Shown: in pieces, positions 1-9,389 of the stretch | How the letters are laid out: each line of letters opens with the position of its first letter | Position numbering within the stretch: the first letter of the stretch is position 1 | Origin: Rhodoferax fermentans | GTDB lineage: Bacteria > Pseudomonadota > Gammaproteobacteria > Burkholderiales > Burkholderiaceae_C | Direction: 5' to 3' | Assembly: GCF_002017865.1 (NCBI RefSeq) | Contig: NZ_MTJN01000002.1 | Coordinates: 4,154,001 to 4,218,000, forward strand | DNA length: 64,000 nucleotides | The notes under the pieces: model-generated | The model's input: only the letters and a program-made list of their open reading frames with translations | Told to the model about the DNA's origin: nothing | Database searches by the model: none | Position numbers and translations under genes: made by a program

Positions 1-183
1 CACCTGGGTTTCGAGCCGGTGCAAACGGTCCTCCACCGATGCATCCAGCAAATCTTGGTCCTTCAACCATTGGGACAACAGCTTGAGGCGCAAGGCAAAC
101 TCACGCCGCCAGGCACTGTGCTGGTCAAATTTGTCGTTGAATGAAGTTCCCAATCTGCCTCCAAAACGTGGGTCGTCGATCAA
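1..183 (-). CDS. Dynamin-family GTPase-like protein, N-terminal fragment (runs off left edge)
   Basis: An open frame reads leftward off the window edge. The visible part is a charged helical N-terminus containing RREFALRLKLLSQWLKDQDL and ending RLHRLETQV. I associate this stretch with the proteins annotated as dynamin family in Comamonadaceae next to mutM; the GTPase P-loop would lie outside the window, so the family call rests on resemblance and neighbourhood. The start is uncertain: a TTG at 183 follows a GAGGGTG ribosome-binding-like stretch, and an in-frame GTG lies at 219, only a few bases after the mutM stop. It is co-directional with mutM and probably cotranscribed. Confidence 0.5.
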   Translation of the reverse strand, partial: MIDDPRFGGRLGTSFNDKFDQHSAWRREFALRLKLLSQWLKDQDLLDASVEDRLHRLETQV

Positions 184-222
184 TATAGCACCCTCGCCAA
201 CGTGTCCCCTGCGCGACACCTG

Positions 223-1038
223 TCAAGCTTTTTGACAGGTCGGGCAGTAAAACGTGGATCGCTGGCCCTGGCGCAGCAGTTTGATGACCGTGTCACACCG
301 CTTGCACGGCAAACCCGCGCGACCATAAACCATGGCTTCCAGCTGGAAGTAGCCGGGTTTGCCGTCACTGCTGGAGAAATCACGCAAGGTGCTGCCCCCC
401 TGCTCCACCGCCCTAGCCAGCACATCACGTATGGCCGCATACAACCTGGCCGCCTTGGGGCGGCTGAGTGTATGGGCCGGGCTGGTAGGTCGGATACCTG
501 CCAGAAACAAGGCTTCGGACGCATAGATGTTGCCCACCCCCACCACCAGTTCGCCCGCCAGCAACACCTGTTTGATCGGCATCTTTCGTCGCTTGAGGCC
601 CTGGGTGAACAGGCCAAGCTCAAAGGTTTCCGACAGCGGCTCCATGCCCAGACGCCCCAGCAGCTTGATGGCCAGAGGGGAGCTCAAACTCTCCACGTAC
701 ACCACCGCGCCAAAACGGCGTGGGTCGTTCAAGCGCAGACAACCGCGCGTGGTGACCAGTTCAAAATGGTCATGGACACCCGGCGCAGGCAGATCTGCGG
801 AAAAACGCAGGCTGCCCGACATGCCCAGGTGCACCAGCAACCAACCCTGACTCAGTGCAATCAACAGGTATTTGCCGCGCCTGTCCACGGTTTTGACCGA
901 TCGGCCCACCAGTTCCTGGGGCAGACAAGACAGTGGCCAACGCAGCGGTTTGCCCAGGGACACCGCCAACACCTGAGCGCCCTCAATGGCATCCACAAAA
1001 CTGCGGCGGGTAACTTCTACTTCAGGTAATTCAGGCAT
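223..1038 (-). CDS. mutM: Formamidopyrimidine-DNA glycosylase (Fpg/MutM)
   Basis: A 271-residue base-excision repair enzyme that removes 8-oxoguanine and other oxidised purines and cleaves the DNA backbone. The N-terminus MPELPEVE supplies the catalytic Pro2 and Glu3 exposed after Met removal. The C-terminus carries a zinc finger with two cysteine pairs (CKRC and CPTC), the usual DNA-binding end of the family, and the length is typical. The start is fixed because Pro2 must follow Met. It is divergent from the TPR protein gene, with only about 38 bases between the start codons, so the promoters must overlap. Confidence 0.97.
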   Translation of the reverse strand: MPELPEVEVTRRSFVDAIEGAQVLAVSLGKPLRWPLSCLPQELVGRSVKTVDRRGKYLLIALSQGWLLVHLGMSGSLRFSADLPAPGVHDHFELVTTRGCLRLNDPRRFGAVVYVESLSSPLAIKLLGRLGMEPLSETFELGLFTQGLKRRKMPIKQVLLAGELVVGVGNIYASEALFLAGIRPTSPAHTLSRPKAARLYAAIRDVLARAVEQGGSTLRDFSSSDGKPGYFQLEAMVYGRAGLPCKRCDTVIKLLRQGQRSTFYCPTCQKA

Positions 1039-1076
1039 GAGACAAATATCCTTGGGGCTTGGATTATTATGAATGG

Positions 1077-2807
1077 ATGCGACTCACATCCGTCCTCTTG
1101 CCCCTGCTGCTGTCCTGCTCGCTCGGGGTTCATGCCCAGTCCACCGGTTCCTCAGAGCCCGTCTCCAAACGCTCTGCACTGGACGCTCCGCTGTTCTACG
1201 AAATCCTGCTGGGTGAAATCAACGCCCGCGTGCAGGAACCGGGAGCGGCTTTTTCGCTGCTGCTGGATGCGGCGCAAAAAACCAAAGAGCCCGCGCTGTT
1301 TCGGCGTGCGGTTCAGGTTGCTTTGCAGGCGCGCTCGGGTGACTCCGCACTGCAGGCCGCCAGAGCCTGGAGCCAGGCCATTCCCGACTCCAGGGAAGCG
1401 AACCATTTTGTCGTGCAGATTCTGCTCGGTTTGAACCGCGTGGCCGACACCCAGGAGGTGCTCAAACGCGAGATCAGCTTGGCACCCGCCAAAGAGCGAC
1501 GGGATTTGATCTGGTCTCTGCCGCAAGCATTTGAGCGCATGAGTGATCGGCCACTGGCGGCCTCCACCGTCCAGAAAGCCCTGAACCCTTGGCTCAGCGA
1601 CCCAGGCTTGGGCGCCACCGCATGGGCCGTCGTCGGACGTTTGTGGCAAGCCGCCAATGACAACACCAAGGCCTTGGATGCCGCTATCAAGGGCATGGCC
1701 ATGGACCCACGCTCCGAACACCCGGCGCTGCTGGCGCTGTCGCTGATGCAGCCGCAAACACCCCAAGCCGAGAGTCTGGTCAAAAAACATCTGCCCAGCG
1801 CCCGGCCAGAATTCCGCATGGCCTACATCAAGGTTCTGCTCAAAAACCGACGCGAAGACGATGCACAGCGTCAGTTGCAAACCATCCGGACCGACACCCC
1901 CGACTACCCCGATGCCTGGCTGATTGACGGCGCCTTGGCCATGCAGGCTGGCCAGTCTGCCTTGGCTGAAAAGCAATTCCAGCGTTACCTGGAGCTAGTC
2001 GACGCCCAACCTGCATTGCAACAAGCAGCAGAAACCAAACGCGGCCGCTCACAAGCCTTTTTGTCCTTGTCGCAGCTGGCGCAACAGCGCAAGGATCTCC
2101 AAGCCGCCGAGGCCTGGTTGCAACGGATCGACAACCCGGAAGATGTGTTGCGCGCACAGGTCCGCCGGGCCGCGTTGATCGCCAAACAAGGCCGGGTGGA
2201 CGAGGCCATCAGCTTGATCCAGAGCCTGCCCGAAAACTCGGATGCCGATGCCGGGCTCAAACGCTCAGCCGAGGTGCAGCTGCTGCGGGATGAAAAACTT
2301 TTCACGCGCGCCCGCGACCGCTTGCAGCAACTCACCCAACAGTTCCCTGATGACCTTGAACTCCTCTACGAATTGGCCATGGCCCATGAAAGATTGGGCA
2401 ACCTGGCCGAGATGGAACAGCTGCTGCGTACGCTGATCGCCGCCAGACCGGATGACGCCAACGCCTACAACGCCCTGGGTTATTCACTGGCCGATCACAA
2501 CATGCGCCTGCCCGAAGCCATCGCACTGATCAAAAAAGCCCTGGAGCTCTCGCCCAACAACGCCTTTATCACCGACAGCCTGGCCTGGGCCGAGTTCCGC
2601 AGTGGCAACTTCACCGAGGCCGTGCGGCTGTTGCGCAGCGCGTACAAAGAGCGGCCAGACGCTGAAATTGCCGCCCATCTGGGCGAGGTTCTGTGGCAAG
2701 CGGGTCAACAACAAGAGGCCATCCAGGTGTTTCGCGACGGTCTCAAAATCAATCCCGACAACGACACCCTCAGCGAAACCATCCAACGCCTGCGTGTTCC
2801 GCTGTGA
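1077..2807 (+). CDS. Secreted/periplasmic tetratricopeptide repeat protein
   Basis: About 576 residues with an N-terminal signal peptide ([21 protein letters not shown]) followed by an all-helical protein with recognisable TPR units, for example [20 protein letters not shown] followed by an [12 protein letters not shown] helix near residue 475, and others to the C-terminus. I chose the ATG at 1077 over the upstream in-frame TTG at 1059 because it gives a clean signal peptide. TPR proteins scaffold protein complexes; the position ahead of lolB, with a 4-base stop/start overlap, is conserved in Burkholderiales and suggests a cell-envelope role, but the partner is unknown. Confidence 0.85.
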   Translation: MRLTSVLLPLLLSCSLGVHAQSTGSSEPVSKRSALDAPLFYEILLGEINARVQEPGAAFSLLLDAAQKTKEPALFRRAVQVALQARSGDSALQAARAWSQAIPDSREANHFVVQILLGLNRVADTQEVLKREISLAPAKERRDLIWSLPQAFERMSDRPLAASTVQKALNPWLSDPGLGATAWAVVGRLWQAANDNTKALDAAIKGMAMDPRSEHPALLALSLMQPQTPQAESLVKKHLPSARPEFRMAYIKVLLKNRREDDAQRQLQTIRTDTPDYPDAWLIDGALAMQAGQSALAEKQFQRYLELVDAQPALQQAAETKRGRSQAFLSLSQLAQQRKDLQAAEAWLQRIDNPEDVLRAQVRRAALIAKQGRVDEAISLIQSLPENSDADAGLKRSAEVQLLRDEKLFTRARDRLQQLTQQFPDDLELLYELAMAHERLGNLAEMEQLLRTLIAARPDDANAYNALGYSLADHNMRLPEAIALIKKALELSPNNAFITDSLAWAEFRSGNFTEAVRLLRSAYKERPDAEIAAHLGEVLWQAGQQQEAIQVFRDGLKINPDNDTLSETIQRLRVPL

Positions 2808-3322
2808 AGAACCGCCGCGCCGTACTTGCCGCGAGTGCGTTGTCAGCTATTTTTTTACTAGCAGGATGTGCAAGCAATACAAGGGCCAGAGGCCAAAATG
2901 GTCTTGAACCTCTGATCTGGCGCGGGCGTTTGTCCTTGCGTGTACAGGAGGATGCCAGCGCCATCTCACAACAGAGCCAGTCCTTCAGCGCAGCCTTTGA
3001 ATTACAGGGCAACCCGGCGCAGGGCGAGTTGCAGTTCTTCACCCCACTGGGCAGCACAGCTGCTGCTTTGTCCTGGTCGCCCGCTGGTGCACAGCTACAG
3101 GCCAGGGGCGAAACACGTGAGTTCAGCGATCTGACACAGTTGCTCACCTCCTTGCTGGGCACCGATGTTCCGGTGGCCGCCTTGTTTGCCTGGCTGAACG
3201 GCCAGCCACAGGTGGAGCCTGGCTGGCAGGTGGATCTGTCGCAAAGAGCGCAAGGCAAAATCCAGGCGCGCCGCACCTCACCCGAACCCGCGGCTGAACT
3301 GCGGGTGCTGCTCGACGACTGA
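2804..3322 (+). CDS. lolB: Outer-membrane lipoprotein LolB
   Basis: A 172-residue lipoprotein that receives lipoproteins from periplasmic LolA and inserts them in the outer membrane. The GTG start at 2804 overlaps the TPR gene stop by four bases (GTGA), indicating coupled translation. The signal sequence ends in a lipobox LLAGC with the lipidated cysteine at residue 22. Following text such as LIWRGRLSLRV and a FELQGNPAQGELQFFTPLG strand pattern fits the LolB beta-barrel fold. The ispE gene follows 25 bases later, the usual lolB-ispE order. The signal-peptide and lipobox codons coincide with a copy of the dispersed repeat listed separately. Confidence 0.88.
   Translation: MKNRRAVLAASALSAIFLLAGCASNTRARGQNGLEPLIWRGRLSLRVQEDASAISQQSQSFSAAFELQGNPAQGELQFFTPLGSTAAALSWSPAGAQLQARGETREFSDLTQLLTSLLGTDVPVAALFAWLNGQPQVEPGWQVDLSQRAQGKIQARRTSPEPAAELRVLLDD
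2838..2893 (+). repeat. Copy of dispersed hairpin repeat inside lolB
   Basis: This AT-rich stretch ends in ACAAGGGCCAGAGGCC, close to the GGGCTAGAGGCC end of the other copies. It codes the hydrophobic core, lipobox and first mature residues of LolB. It is the more degenerate type of copy, so membership in the family is an inference from the shared tail and layout. Confidence 0.45.
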
Positions 3323-3347
3323 CCTCCAGGCTTTTTCCCTTGCCACC

Positions 3348-4184
3348 ATGAAATCCATCTACGACATTTGCGCGCCTGCCAAGCTCAACCTCTTTTTGCA
3401 CATCGTGGGGCGCCGCCCCGATGGCTACCATTTGCTCGAATCGGTGTTCATGCTGATCGATTGGAGCGACACATTGCACGTCGAGTTACGCCAGGATGGC
3501 CAGATCAGCCGGGAAGACCTGAGCACACCCCTACCGCCCAACGACCTGATCGTGCGCGCTGCGCAGGCGCTGCAACAAGCCAGTGGCACAAGCTACGGCG
3601 CACATATTTGCATCGATAAACAGATACCCGCGCAAGCCGGCATGGGTGGTGGCTCGTCCGATGCTGCCAGCACCTTGCTGGCCTTGAACCGCTTATGGGG
3701 TCTGAACCTGAGCCTGGCGAGCCTGAAGGCCATTGGCCTGAAACTCGGGGCGGATGTACCTTTTTTCCTGGGGGGGCACAACGCCTGGGTGACCGGTATC
3801 GGCGAGATCATGACCCCCGTCGAGGTGCCTTCGGCACGGTTTGTGGTGGTCAAACCAAACCAGGGTTTGGAAACTCAGAGAATTTTTTCTCATCCAGATT
3901 TGAAAAGGGACACCAAATCCGCTATACTTTCAGGCTTCGCTGCAGACGCCTTTGGCTTCGGTCAAAACGACTTGCAGAGTGTTGCTGAGAAGTTATGCCC
4001 TGAAATCAGCCAAGCTTTGGATTGGTTAAAGACTTCAGGACTGACTGGTCGGATGACTGGCTCTGGAAGTGCGGTGTTTGCGCAAACGTTGCATAATTTT
4101 GAGACGCGCAGTGCGCCTGGGTCGTTTCAAGTCAGGTTGTGCAACAACCTGCCAGCACATCCCCTGCAAGGGTGGGCTGTCTAG
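3348..4184 (+). CDS. ispE: 4-diphosphocytidyl-2-C-methyl-D-erythritol kinase
   Basis: A 278-residue GHMP-family kinase of the non-mevalonate isoprenoid pathway; it phosphorylates the 2-hydroxyl of CDP-methylerythritol using ATP. The N-terminus has the substrate-binding motif APAKLNLFLHIVGRRPDGYH (residues 9-28). The glycine-rich ATP loop IPAQAGMGGGSSDAAS lies at about residues 93-108, and a C-terminal GRMTGSGSAVFA motif is also present. Length is normal. It sits directly after lolB and before tRNA-Gln and prs, the order found in many beta- and gammaproteobacteria. Confidence 0.97.
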   Translation: MKSIYDICAPAKLNLFLHIVGRRPDGYHLLESVFMLIDWSDTLHVELRQDGQISREDLSTPLPPNDLIVRAAQALQQASGTSYGAHICIDKQIPAQAGMGGGSSDAASTLLALNRLWGLNLSLASLKAIGLKLGADVPFFLGGHNAWVTGIGEIMTPVEVPSARFVVVKPNQGLETQRIFSHPDLKRDTKSAILSGFAADAFGFGQNDLQSVAEKLCPEISQALDWLKTSGLTGRMTGSGSAVFAQTLHNFETRSAPGSFQVRLCNNLPAHPLQGWAV

Positions 4185-4226
4185 GATAGGTTTATCGGTG
4201 TGTCATGCTGCATGATGCACCCGTGT

Positions 4227-4303
4227 AGGGGAGTCGCCAAGCTGGTTAAGGCACTGGATTTTGATTCCAGCATGCGAAGGTTCGAATCCTTCTTCCCCTG
4301 CCA
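4227..4303 (+). tRNA. tRNA-Gln (anticodon TTG)
   Basis: A cloverleaf is visible: acceptor AGGGGAG pairs with the 3' strand ending CCCCT, followed by discriminator G and encoded CCA. The D-arm contains AGCTGGTTAAGGC, the anticodon loop reads TTTTGAT with TTG as anticodon, and the T-arm has GGTTCGAATCC. It lies between ispE and prs, the classic location of a glutamine tRNA. Confidence 0.95.
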
Positions 4304-4366
4304 AATATTCTTGCATGTTGTTTGGCAACATGCCGAAGTAACAGCGATCTACCAGTTGGGAATACC

Positions 4367-5344
4367 ATGCAATCCGATCAACCGCCCGAGTTCATGGTTT
4401 TTACCGGCAATGCCAACCCCGCGTTGGCAGCAGACATTGCCAGCCATCTCAAAACCGGTGTGGGTGCTGCAGAAGTGGGTCGCTTCTCGGACGGTGAAGT
4501 CACCGTTGAAATCAAACAAAACGTGCGTGCCCGCGATGTGTTTGTGGTGCAGAGCACTTGCCAGCCGACCAACGAAAACCTGATGGAATTGCTGATCATG
4601 GTCGATGCGCTCAAGCGTGCATCGGCCGAGCGGATCAGCGCGGTCATCCCCTACTTTGGTTACGCCCGGCAGGACCGTCGCCCGCGCTCCAGCCGCGTGC
4701 CGATCTCGGCCAAGGTGGTCGCCAACATGCTGCAAGCCGTGGGTGTGGCCCGGGTGCTGACCATGGACTTGCATGCGGACCAGATCCAGGGCTTTTTTGA
4801 CATCCCGGTGGACAACATTTACGCCTCACCGGTGTTGCTCGGTGACCTGCGCCAGAAAAATTACGATGACCTGATTGTGGTCTCGCCCGACGTGGGTGGT
4901 GTGGTGCGTGCCCGTGCGCTGGCCAAACAGCTCGGTTGTGACCTCGCCATCATCGACAAACGCCGTCCCAAGGCCAATGTCAGTGAAGTGATGCACGTGA
5001 TTGGTGAAATTGAAGGTCGCAACTGCGTCATCATGGACGACATGATCGACACCGCGGGTACGCTGGTGAAAGCGGCTGAAGTGCTCAAACAACGTGGTGC
5101 CAAAAAGGTGTATGCCTATTGCACCCACCCGATTTTCTCCGGCCCGGCGATCGACCGCATCAGCAACGGCCAAGCCCTGGACGAAGTGGTGGTGACCAAC
5201 ACCATCCCGCTGAGCCCCAATGCCCTCGCCTGTCACAAGATACGCCAGCTCAATGTGGCACCGCTCATCGCCGAAACCATCCACCGAATTGCCCTGGGCA
5301 AGTCGGTCATGAGTTTGTTTTCTGATCAGGACAACCTGTTCTGA
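4367..5344 (+). CDS. prs: Ribose-phosphate pyrophosphokinase (PRPP synthetase)
   Basis: A 325-residue class I PRPP synthetase making 5-phosphoribosyl pyrophosphate from ribose 5-phosphate and ATP for nucleotide, histidine and tryptophan synthesis. Visible signatures are the flexible-loop region [12 protein letters not shown], the divalent-metal signature [11 protein letters not shown], and the PRPP-binding loop [12 protein letters not shown] at about residues 222-233. The ATG at 4367 gives the family N-terminus [18 protein letters not shown]; an upstream TTG reading is not needed. A hairpin terminator follows the stop codon. Confidence 0.97.
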   Translation: MQSDQPPEFMVFTGNANPALAADIASHLKTGVGAAEVGRFSDGEVTVEIKQNVRARDVFVVQSTCQPTNENLMELLIMVDALKRASAERISAVIPYFGYARQDRRPRSSRVPISAKVVANMLQAVGVARVLTMDLHADQIQGFFDIPVDNIYASPVLLGDLRQKNYDDLIVVSPDVGGVVRARALAKQLGCDLAIIDKRRPKANVSEVMHVIGEIEGRNCVIMDDMIDTAGTLVKAAEVLKQRGAKKVYAYCTHPIFSGPAIDRISNGQALDEVVVTNTIPLSPNALACHKIRQLNVAPLIAETIHRIALGKSVMSLFSDQDNLF

Positions 5345-5358
5345 CCGGAATCTCAAGT

Positions 5359-5393
5359 GGCCCGTGCGCCCATTCGGGGTGCCGGGCTTTTTT
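5359..5393 (+). terminator. Rho-independent terminator after prs
   Basis: A GC-rich stem (GCCCG...CGGGC at its base, loop ATTC) is followed by a run of six T residues, 15 bases after the prs stop codon. Confidence 0.8.
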
Positions 5394-5440
5394 AAATCAG
5401 GGTCGCACTGGTCGCGGTCGGCCCCATCAGGAGTTAGAAC

Positions 5441-6097
5441 ATGAAATTAGTCGCTTTTGAGCGCGCCAAGCAGGGTACGGGTGCGAGCCGCCGTCTGCGC
5501 ATCACCGGTCGCACGCCCGGTATCGTTTACGGTGGTGCCACCGAACCCCAACTGATCGAGTTGGACCACAACGCCTTGTGGCATGCCCTGAAGAAGGAAG
5601 CCTTCCACGCCAGCGTTCTGGACATGGACATCGGCGGCAAAGAACAAAAAGTTCTGCTGCGCGACGTGCAAGTGCACCCGTTCAAACAATTGGTTCTGCA
5701 CGTGGACTTCCAGCGCGTGGATGCCAACACCAAGCTGCACATGAAGGTGCCATTGCACTTCGTGGGTGACGACCAGTCCGTGGCCGTCAAGTCTGAAGGT
5801 TGTATCGCCAACCACGTGATCAGTGAACTCGACGTGTTGTGCCTGCCCGCTGACCTGCCTGAATTCATCACCGTGGACCTGAGTGGCCTGCGCAAGGGCA
5901 GCTCGCTGCACCTGCAAGACCTGCCCCTGCCCAAGGGTGTCAAGGCCGTCTCGCACGGTAGCGACAAGAACCCGGTGGTGGTGTCGGTGGTGGTGGTTGC
6001 CGCTGCCGAAGCACCCGCCGCCGAAGCAGCACCTGCTGCTGACGCTGCAGCCAAGCCGGCTGGCAAAGCTGGCGCCAAGCCTGCTGCCAAGAAATAA
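5441..6097 (+). CDS. rplY: 50S ribosomal protein bL25 (CTC/TL5 long form)
   Basis: A 218-residue ribosomal protein binding 5S rRNA. The N-terminal about 95 residues form the L25 domain ([43 protein letters not shown]), followed by the beta-rich CTC domain and a low-complexity Ala/Lys tail ([19 protein letters not shown]). The long form is normal outside enterics. ATG at 5441 is preceded by CAGGAG. The prs-rplY-pth order is conserved in betaproteobacteria. A strong terminator follows. Confidence 0.97.
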   Translation: MKLVAFERAKQGTGASRRLRITGRTPGIVYGGATEPQLIELDHNALWHALKKEAFHASVLDMDIGGKEQKVLLRDVQVHPFKQLVLHVDFQRVDANTKLHMKVPLHFVGDDQSVAVKSEGCIANHVISELDVLCLPADLPEFITVDLSGLRKGSSLHLQDLPLPKGVKAVSHGSDKNPVVVSVVVVAAAEAPAAEAAPAADAAAKPAGKAGAKPAAKK

Positions 6098-6117
6098 GTC
6101 CTCTGCGACTATGCAAG

Positions 6118-6141
6118 AGCCCACTTCGGTGGGCTTTTTTT
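6118..6141 (+). terminator. Rho-independent terminator after rplY
   Basis: A perfect stem AGCCCAC / GTGGGCT with a TTCG tetraloop and a following T run, 20 bases downstream of the rplY stop codon. Confidence 0.92.
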
Positions 6142-6166
6142 ATGGCTCGCTTGCATAATTCACACC

Positions 6167-6835
6167 ATGATTCGACTCTTTGTTGGCCTCGGCAACCCCG
6201 GGCCGGACTATGAAGCCACCCGCCACAACGCCGGGTTTTGGTGGCTTGACGCTGTCGCCAAGGCACTCAACACCTCGCTGGTGTTTGACAAAGGTTATTA
6301 CGGCCTGACCGCGCGCACCGTGGTCAACGGCCAAAACGTCTGGCTGCTGGCGCCCCAGACCTTCATGAACCTGAGTGGCAAATCGGTGGCCGCGCTGGCC
6401 AACTTTTTCAAGATCAGCCCGCAGGAGATGCTGGTGGCGCATGACGAACTGGACATCGCGCCAGGAGAAGCCAAGCTCAAGTTGGGTGGCAGCCACGCCG
6501 GCCACAATGGTCTGCGCGACATCCACGCCCAGCTCGGCACCGACCAGTACTGGCGCCTGCGCCTGGGTGTGGGCCACCCGGGCAACAAGGCAGAGGTGGT
6601 GCACTGGGTGTTGAAAAAGCCCTCCCCCGACCACCGCATCGCCATCGAACAAACCATTGACCGCGCGCTCAAGGCCCTGCCACAGCTGCTGGCGGGTGAC
6701 ATGGAACAGGCCACCCGTTTGATCCACACCAGCAAGCCCCCCCGGCCAAAAATTCCCCGCCCTGCGCCGCCCGCAGCCTTGCCCCCCACAGACGCAGACC
6801 CCAACAGCTCCGTCATGAAAGTGGCCACACCATGA
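6167..6835 (+). CDS. pth: Peptidyl-tRNA hydrolase
   Basis: A 222-residue enzyme that releases tRNA from stalled peptidyl-tRNA. The signature [19 protein letters not shown] starts at about residue 5 and contains the Asn and catalytic His; [30 protein letters not shown] and GHNGLRDI follow in the expected order. The C-terminus has a Pro/Ala-rich extension past the usual length (about 190-200). Its stop overlaps the start of the next gene by four bases (ATGA). Confidence 0.97.
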   Translation: MIRLFVGLGNPGPDYEATRHNAGFWWLDAVAKALNTSLVFDKGYYGLTARTVVNGQNVWLLAPQTFMNLSGKSVAALANFFKISPQEMLVAHDELDIAPGEAKLKLGGSHAGHNGLRDIHAQLGTDQYWRLRLGVGHPGNKAEVVHWVLKKPSPDHRIAIEQTIDRALKALPQLLAGDMEQATRLIHTSKPPRPKIPRPAPPAALPPTDADPNSSVMKVATP

Positions 6836-7290
6836 ACACCCAGCGCTGGTCAATTGCTTTAATAGTTATAGCTACCAGCGCTTACTGTACTTGGGCTAGA
6901 GCCGAAAATGTCTATAAATGTGGCACAAGCTACAGCCAGTCTCCGTGCCCGGGCGGCAAACTGCTGGACGTCAACGACAGCCGCGACCCACAGCAGAAAA
7001 AACTCAAGGACGACATCACCCAGCGTGATGCCAAGTTGGCCCGGGACATGGAACAAGACCGGCTGGCCAAGGAAAAAGCGTTGCGTGCGACCGACGCCAA
7101 ACGCCCCTTTGCGCCCTCACCCCCTGCTAAGGTGGTGGTGGTTCGAGAAGAACCTGTGCTCGTTCACCCCAAACGTTTGAAACACAAAACCGCCAAACAA
7201 CTGGGTTTTGTGGCCGAGGTGCCCGAGGCTCGGAGCCCGCCCACCCACAAAAAATCTGCCAAAAAAACGGCGCAAAAAGACCAACCTTAG
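6832..7290 (+). CDS. Small secreted protein of unknown function (DUF4124-like)
   Basis: A 152-residue protein with a signal peptide ([24 protein letters not shown]) and then [18 protein letters not shown], which resembles the short periplasmic DUF4124 type in which a Tyr-Lys-Cys strand and a second Cys probably form a disulfide. The rest is Lys- and Pro-rich and probably disordered. It overlaps pth by four bases, so it is probably translated from the pth message. Its signal-peptide codons coincide with a copy of the dispersed hairpin repeat, so the leader may have arisen from that repeat. Function unknown. Confidence 0.65.
   Translation: MNTQRWSIALIVIATSAYCTWARAENVYKCGTSYSQSPCPGGKLLDVNDSRDPQQKKLKDDITQRDAKLARDMEQDRLAKEKALRATDAKRPFAPSPPAKVVVVREEPVLVHPKRLKHKTAKQLGFVAEVPEARSPPTHKKSAKKTAQKDQP
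6851..6905 (+). repeat. Copy of dispersed hairpin repeat forming signal-peptide codons
   Basis: Contains ATAGCTACCAGCGCTTA and ends TTGGGCTAGAGCC, matching the intergenic copies at 24392, 55882 and 59749. In this frame it reads as alanine-rich hydrophobic residues of the signal peptide. Confidence 0.7.
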
Positions 7291-7349
7291 GCCAGTTTGG
7301 ACACCACCCGCTCAGCGCGCACGGTGCGACACAGCCAGCAGCCCGGTGA

Positions 7350-8118
<769 letters not shown>

Positions 8119-8139
8119 GGTGTTCTCCAGTTAAACAGG

Positions 8140-8637
8140 TCAGGCGGCAGACACACCGCGCACTTTGGCCAGCAGCCGCTGGTTGACACCCGGCGACACA
8201 AAAGCGTCCACCTCACCACTCAGGGTGGCGATCTCGCGCACCAGGGTGCTCGATATGAACTGGTATTTGTCGCTGGGTGCCAGAAAAATGGTCTCCACCT
8301 GGGGCATCAGGGTGCGGTTCATGCCCGCCAGCTGGAATTCGTAATCAAAGTCGGTCACCGCGCGCAGGCCACGCACCATCACCTTGGCGCCCCGGCTGAT
8401 GACAAAGTCACGCAGCAGGCCGTGAAACTCCGCCACCTCAACACCCGGCACATCGGACAAGGCGGTGTGCGCCATCTCCAGCCGTTCCTGCACCGAAAAC
8501 ATGGCTTTTTTATGGTGCCCGGCCGCCACCGCGACGATCACCTGGTCAAACAGCTGGGAGGCACGCCGCACGATATCTTCATGCCCCAGGGTGATCGGGT
8601 CAAAGGTGCCGGGGTAAATCGCTATCAGGTGGGGCAT
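8140..8637 (-). CDS. coaD: Pantetheine-phosphate adenylyltransferase
   Basis: A 165-residue enzyme of coenzyme A synthesis that adenylylates 4'-phosphopantetheine to dephospho-CoA. The nucleotidyltransferase motif GTFDPITLGHEDIVRRA (residues 9-25, containing the TxxH-type site) and the C-terminal ISSTLVREIA motif are intact; length is typical. The final pathway enzyme, coaE, is elsewhere in the window (22770). It lies downstream of rsmD, an ordering shared with many bacteria. Confidence 0.97.
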   Translation of the reverse strand: MPHLIAIYPGTFDPITLGHEDIVRRASQLFDQVIVAVAAGHHKKAMFSVQERLEMAHTALSDVPGVEVAEFHGLLRDFVISRGAKVMVRGLRAVTDFDYEFQLAGMNRTLMPQVETIFLAPSDKYQFISSTLVREIATLSGEVDAFVSPGVNQRLLAKVRGVSAA

Positions 8638-8702
8638 GGTTCAGATTTTTTGCCAAGAGAAGAGGTCGATTATCGTGCCGCCCTGCCCCGGGCTGGCCGC
8701 CT

Positions 8703-9323
8703 TCAAAATGCAATCACCCCACTGCGACGCAGCAAATGGGCGTGCACCGCACCCGCTTTGAGATAACGGTAAACCTGCAGCCCAGACGTTTGCAGCTGTT
8801 CATCGGTCCAGCGTTTGGGCGCTTCCAGATAGACAAAACCGTTATCTGTCACGGCTTGGCCTGCGGCCAGCACCGCTGCCTCAAACACATCCGAGTCAAA
8901 CGGCGGGTCCAGAAAAATGGCATCCAGGCTGTTGGGGCTGGCACGTTTGAGCGCAGACACACCGTCCGCACGTTCGATGTGCACCGTGTCGATCTTCAAA
9001 TGGCTGGCCGTGCGTTTGAGCTGATCCACCAAGGCCGCGTCGTTTTCCACCAGCCGCACCTCTTTGGCACCACGCGAGACCGACTCGAAACCCAGCGCGC
9101 CAGTGCCGGCAAAAGCGTCCAGACAGCGCCAGCCGCTCAGATCCTGGCCGAGCCAGTTGAACAAGGTCTCGCGCACCCGGTCTGGCGTCGGACGCAGTCC
9201 AGGTTTATCAGCGACCGGCAGTTTGCTGCGTTTGAACAAGCCCCCAATGATGCGAACCTCATGGCTTTGGACGGCGCGGGGACGCACAGGTTTGCGGTAG
9301 GGAGCGGGTGGGTCTTTTTTCAT
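8703..9323 (-). CDS. rsmD: 16S rRNA (guanine-966 N2)-methyltransferase RsmD
   Basis: A 206-residue SAM-dependent methyltransferase of the small ribosomal subunit. Motif I reads LDAFAGTGALGFE at about residues 69-81, and the catalytic motif IV reads LDPPF at about residue 134. The RIIGGLFKRSKLPV and PTPDRVRETLFNWL sequences before motif I are characteristic of RsmD. It sits between the M16 peptidase pair and coaD in one leftward run. Confidence 0.95.
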   Translation of the reverse strand: MKKDPPAPYRKPVRPRAVQSHEVRIIGGLFKRSKLPVADKPGLRPTPDRVRETLFNWLGQDLSGWRCLDAFAGTGALGFESVSRGAKEVRLVENDAALVDQLKRTASHLKIDTVHIERADGVSALKRASPNSLDAIFLDPPFDSDVFEAAVLAAGQAVTDNGFVYLEAPKRWTDEQLQTSGLQVYRYLKAGAVHAHLLRRSGVIAF

Positions 9324-9389
9324 GGATCAGGGTGGGGGGAATCAAAACAGTGCGGGCATGTTATCCGGTGTGGCCGGGCGTTTGACCTG